Below, in pieces: positions 5,332-6,546 of a stretch of DNA of 6,546 nucleotides. A program made the translations under genes and the position numbers. The stretch's first letter is position 1. Every line of letters begins with the position of its first letter. The stretch is from Candidatus Bathyarchaeota archaeon (lineage in GTDB: Archaea > Thermoproteota > Bathyarchaeia > Bathyarchaeales > Bathyarchaeaceae): assembly GCA_029881555.1 (NCBI GenBank), contig JAOUMI010000032.1:1-6546 (forward strand), written 5' to 3'. Under the pieces are notes generated by a model that ran no database searches, was not told the DNA's origin, and saw nothing but the letters and a program-made list of their open reading frames with translations.

Positions 5332-6546
5332 CTAGATTTCCTCCGAGAGTTCTAGGGCTTTCACAAGGGCCTTTGCCTTGTGCTCCGTTTCAAACCACTC
5401 CCTCTCCGGAACAGAGTCAGCCACGATGCCAGCCCCGACCTGAATGTAGCACTTACGCCCGTTTGCGACAAGCGTTCTGATAGTTATGGCGAAGTCTGCG
5501 TTCCTGTTGTAGGAGAAGTAGCCGACAGCCCCCGCGTAGGGTCCTCTCTTCGTGGGCTCCGACTCTTCAATAATCTCCATTGCCCTAACCTTAGGCGCCC
5601 CGGAAACTGTGCCAGCCGGAAAAACAGCCCTTAAGGCGTCATAGCAGTTGCACTCATCTCTGAGCTTGCCGACAACCCTCGAAACTATGTGTTGTACGTG
5701 GCTGTACTGGTGGACTTCCATGAACTCCGGAACATGAACGCTTCCAAACTGTGAAACCCTTCCGACGTCGTTTCTAGCCAAATCCACAAGCATCACGTGC
5801 TCTGCCCTTTCCTTAGGGTCTGCCAACAACTCCCTTGCAAAAGCTCTGTTTCGGTTTTCGTCGTCCACTCGCGGCCTCGTGCCAGCGATGGGAAAAGTCT
5901 CTACAACTCGGTTGTCAACCCTCACGAGCATCTCAGGGCTCGACCCAACGATCTGGCGGTCTCCCATCTTCAGGAAGTACATGTAGGGAGAGGGGTTTAT
6001 CCGTCGGAGAGCCAAGTAGAAACTTGTCAGATCTCCTTTGACATCAAACTCGTAGCGTTTTGAGAGGACAACCTGAAAGATGTCTCCGGATGCTATGTAC
6101 TCCTTAGCCCTTCGCACCGATTCCTCGTACCGCTCCTTCTCTATGTTCATCTTGGGACATGTGAAAGACAAAGTCTCTGGATCAGCAGGCTCCTTCATTA
6201 AATTCTTCAACTCGTCAAAACGATTTTTGTCTCTGTAATAGTAGAAGACCTCTCCTCTGCCGTGATCAAACACAATGCCGTCGTCAAAAATTCCCACCTC
6301 AACATCGGGAAAGTCTAAGTCGTCAACAGCGATGTCGGGGAGTCGCTCCCAGTAACGTACCGCATCGTAGGAAATGAATCCAACGGCTCCTCCAATAAAC
6401 CTGTGACGTTCGTAGGAACATTCTCTTTCGCCAACTATTCTCTCAACAGCGTCAAGGGGGTCATCGACTTCCATTCTCATCTCCTCGGAGTCTCTATTTT
6501 GAAGCGTCATCTCGATGCCTTTTGCTCTGATTGTTAACTGGGGATC
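5332..6546 (-). CDS. trpE: Anthranilate synthase component I, 5' end cut by window edge
   Basis: TrpE converts chorismate to anthranilate with ammonia from TrpG. The frame is open from the TAG stop (5332-5334) to the right edge, giving 404 residues. The first ATG (6508-6510) is probably not the start: the 12 codons before it read DPQLTIRAKGIE, which fits the TrpE strand after the usual ARYSFIG block, and no ribosome-binding site precedes it. Counting from that ATG, the domain order is GGAVGFISYDAVRYW (40-54), SGDIFQVVLSKR (141-152), INPSPYMYF (171-179), GSSPEM (189-194), PIAGTRPR (207-214), EHVMLVDLARND (237-248), YSHVQH (269-274, with catalytic His271), GTVSGAPK (300-307), RGPYAGAVG (322-330) and ETEHKAKAL (374-382). 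These make up the chorismate-binding domain. Roughly the first 40 to 60 residues, including the tryptophan feedback LLES region, lie outside the window. PabB is a relative, but the operon settles TrpE. Confidence 0.95.
   Translation of the reverse strand, partial: DPQLTIRAKGIEMTLQNRDSEEMRMEVDDPLDAVERIVGERECSYERHRFIGGAVGFISYDAVRYWERLPDIAVDDLDFPDVEVGIFDDGIVFDHGRGEVFYYYRDKNRFDELKNLMKEPADPETLSFTCPKMNIEKERYEESVRRAKEYIASGDIFQVVLSKRYEFDVKGDLTSFYLALRRINPSPYMYFLKMGDRQIVGSSPEMLVRVDNRVVETFPIAGTRPRVDDENRNRAFARELLADPKERAEHVMLVDLARNDVGRVSQFGSVHVPEFMEVHQYSHVQHIVSRVVGKLRDECNCYDALRAVFPAGTVSGAPKVRAMEIIEESEPTKRGPYAGAVGYFSYNRNADFAITIRTLVANGRKCYIQVGAGIVADSVPEREWFETEHKAKALVKALELSEEI
5340..5344 (-). promoter_or_regulatory. 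Ribosome-binding site of trpG
   Basis: GGAGG on the minus strand lies 10 bases before the trpG ATG, inside the last codons of trpE. It is the cleanest Shine-Dalgarno match in the window and fixes the trpG start. Confidence 0.75.

Larger units (their letters stand above)
246..6546 (-). other. trp operon, trpEGDCFBA (5' end outside window)
   Basis: Seven adjacent minus-strand genes encode all the enzymes from chorismate to tryptophan. Junctions in order of transcription: trpE to trpG 2-base gap, trpG to trpD 10-base gap, trpD to trpC 8-base overlap, then 4-base overlaps for trpC/trpF, trpF/trpB and trpB/trpA. There is no room for internal promoters between genes, so a single transcript with coupled translation is the natural reading. 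No regulator gene, leader peptide or T-box is visible because the promoter region lies beyond the right edge. No fusion of trp genes is present: G and D, and C and F, are separate. Confidence 0.93.

Noticed and set aside
5332..6546. PabB or isochorismate synthase instead of TrpE
   Set aside because: The gene is followed by trpG and the rest of the pathway, and the PIAGTRPR and YSHVQH blocks match archaeal TrpE.
1..6546. CRISPR array, tRNA, insertion sequence, riboswitch or defence system
   Set aside because: Nearly every base is accounted for by coding sequence. I saw no regularly spaced repeats, cloverleaf pattern, terminal inverted repeats or transposase motifs.

Overview
The window holds an almost complete tryptophan biosynthesis operon on the minus strand. 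Read in the direction of transcription (right to left) the order is trpE-trpG-trpD-trpC-trpF-trpB-trpA, which covers every enzyme from chorismate to tryptophan. A short tail of an unrelated, unrecognised gene enters from the left edge on the plus strand and converges on trpA.

The likely source is an archaeon, probably in or near the TACK group (a Bathyarchaeota-like lineage is one guess); this is inference from remembered family members. TrpE resembles Sulfolobus TrpE in several blocks (for example GGAVGFISYDAVRYWERL). TrpB resembles Pyrococcus TrpB1. TrpC is the short single-domain form. The only terminator-like signal is a bare T-run. Base composition looks near 50% GC by eye. No rRNA, tRNA or information-processing gene is present to fix the lineage, and a deep-branching bacterium is not strictly excluded.

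Layout: 1-210 is the C-terminal end of an unknown plus-strand gene. 211-245 is a 35-base convergent spacer with a T-run. 246-6546 is the trp operon. Its genes are extremely tight: trpE and trpG are 2 bases apart, trpG and trpD 10 bases apart, trpD and trpC overlap by 8 bases, and trpC/trpF, trpF/trpB and trpB/trpA each overlap by 4 bases. Translational coupling is therefore likely throughout. trpE is open to the right edge, so its true start, the operon promoter and any leader or operator lie outside the window.

The pathway works as follows. TrpE and TrpG form anthranilate synthase. TrpD adds the phosphoribosyl group, TrpF isomerises, and TrpC closes the indole ring. TrpA and TrpB form tryptophan synthase. 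All the main catalytic residues I can place are present, and no gene in the operon looks broken. I found no previously undescribed system; the interest lies in operon order, gene packing, the truncated trpE and the unknown neighbour.
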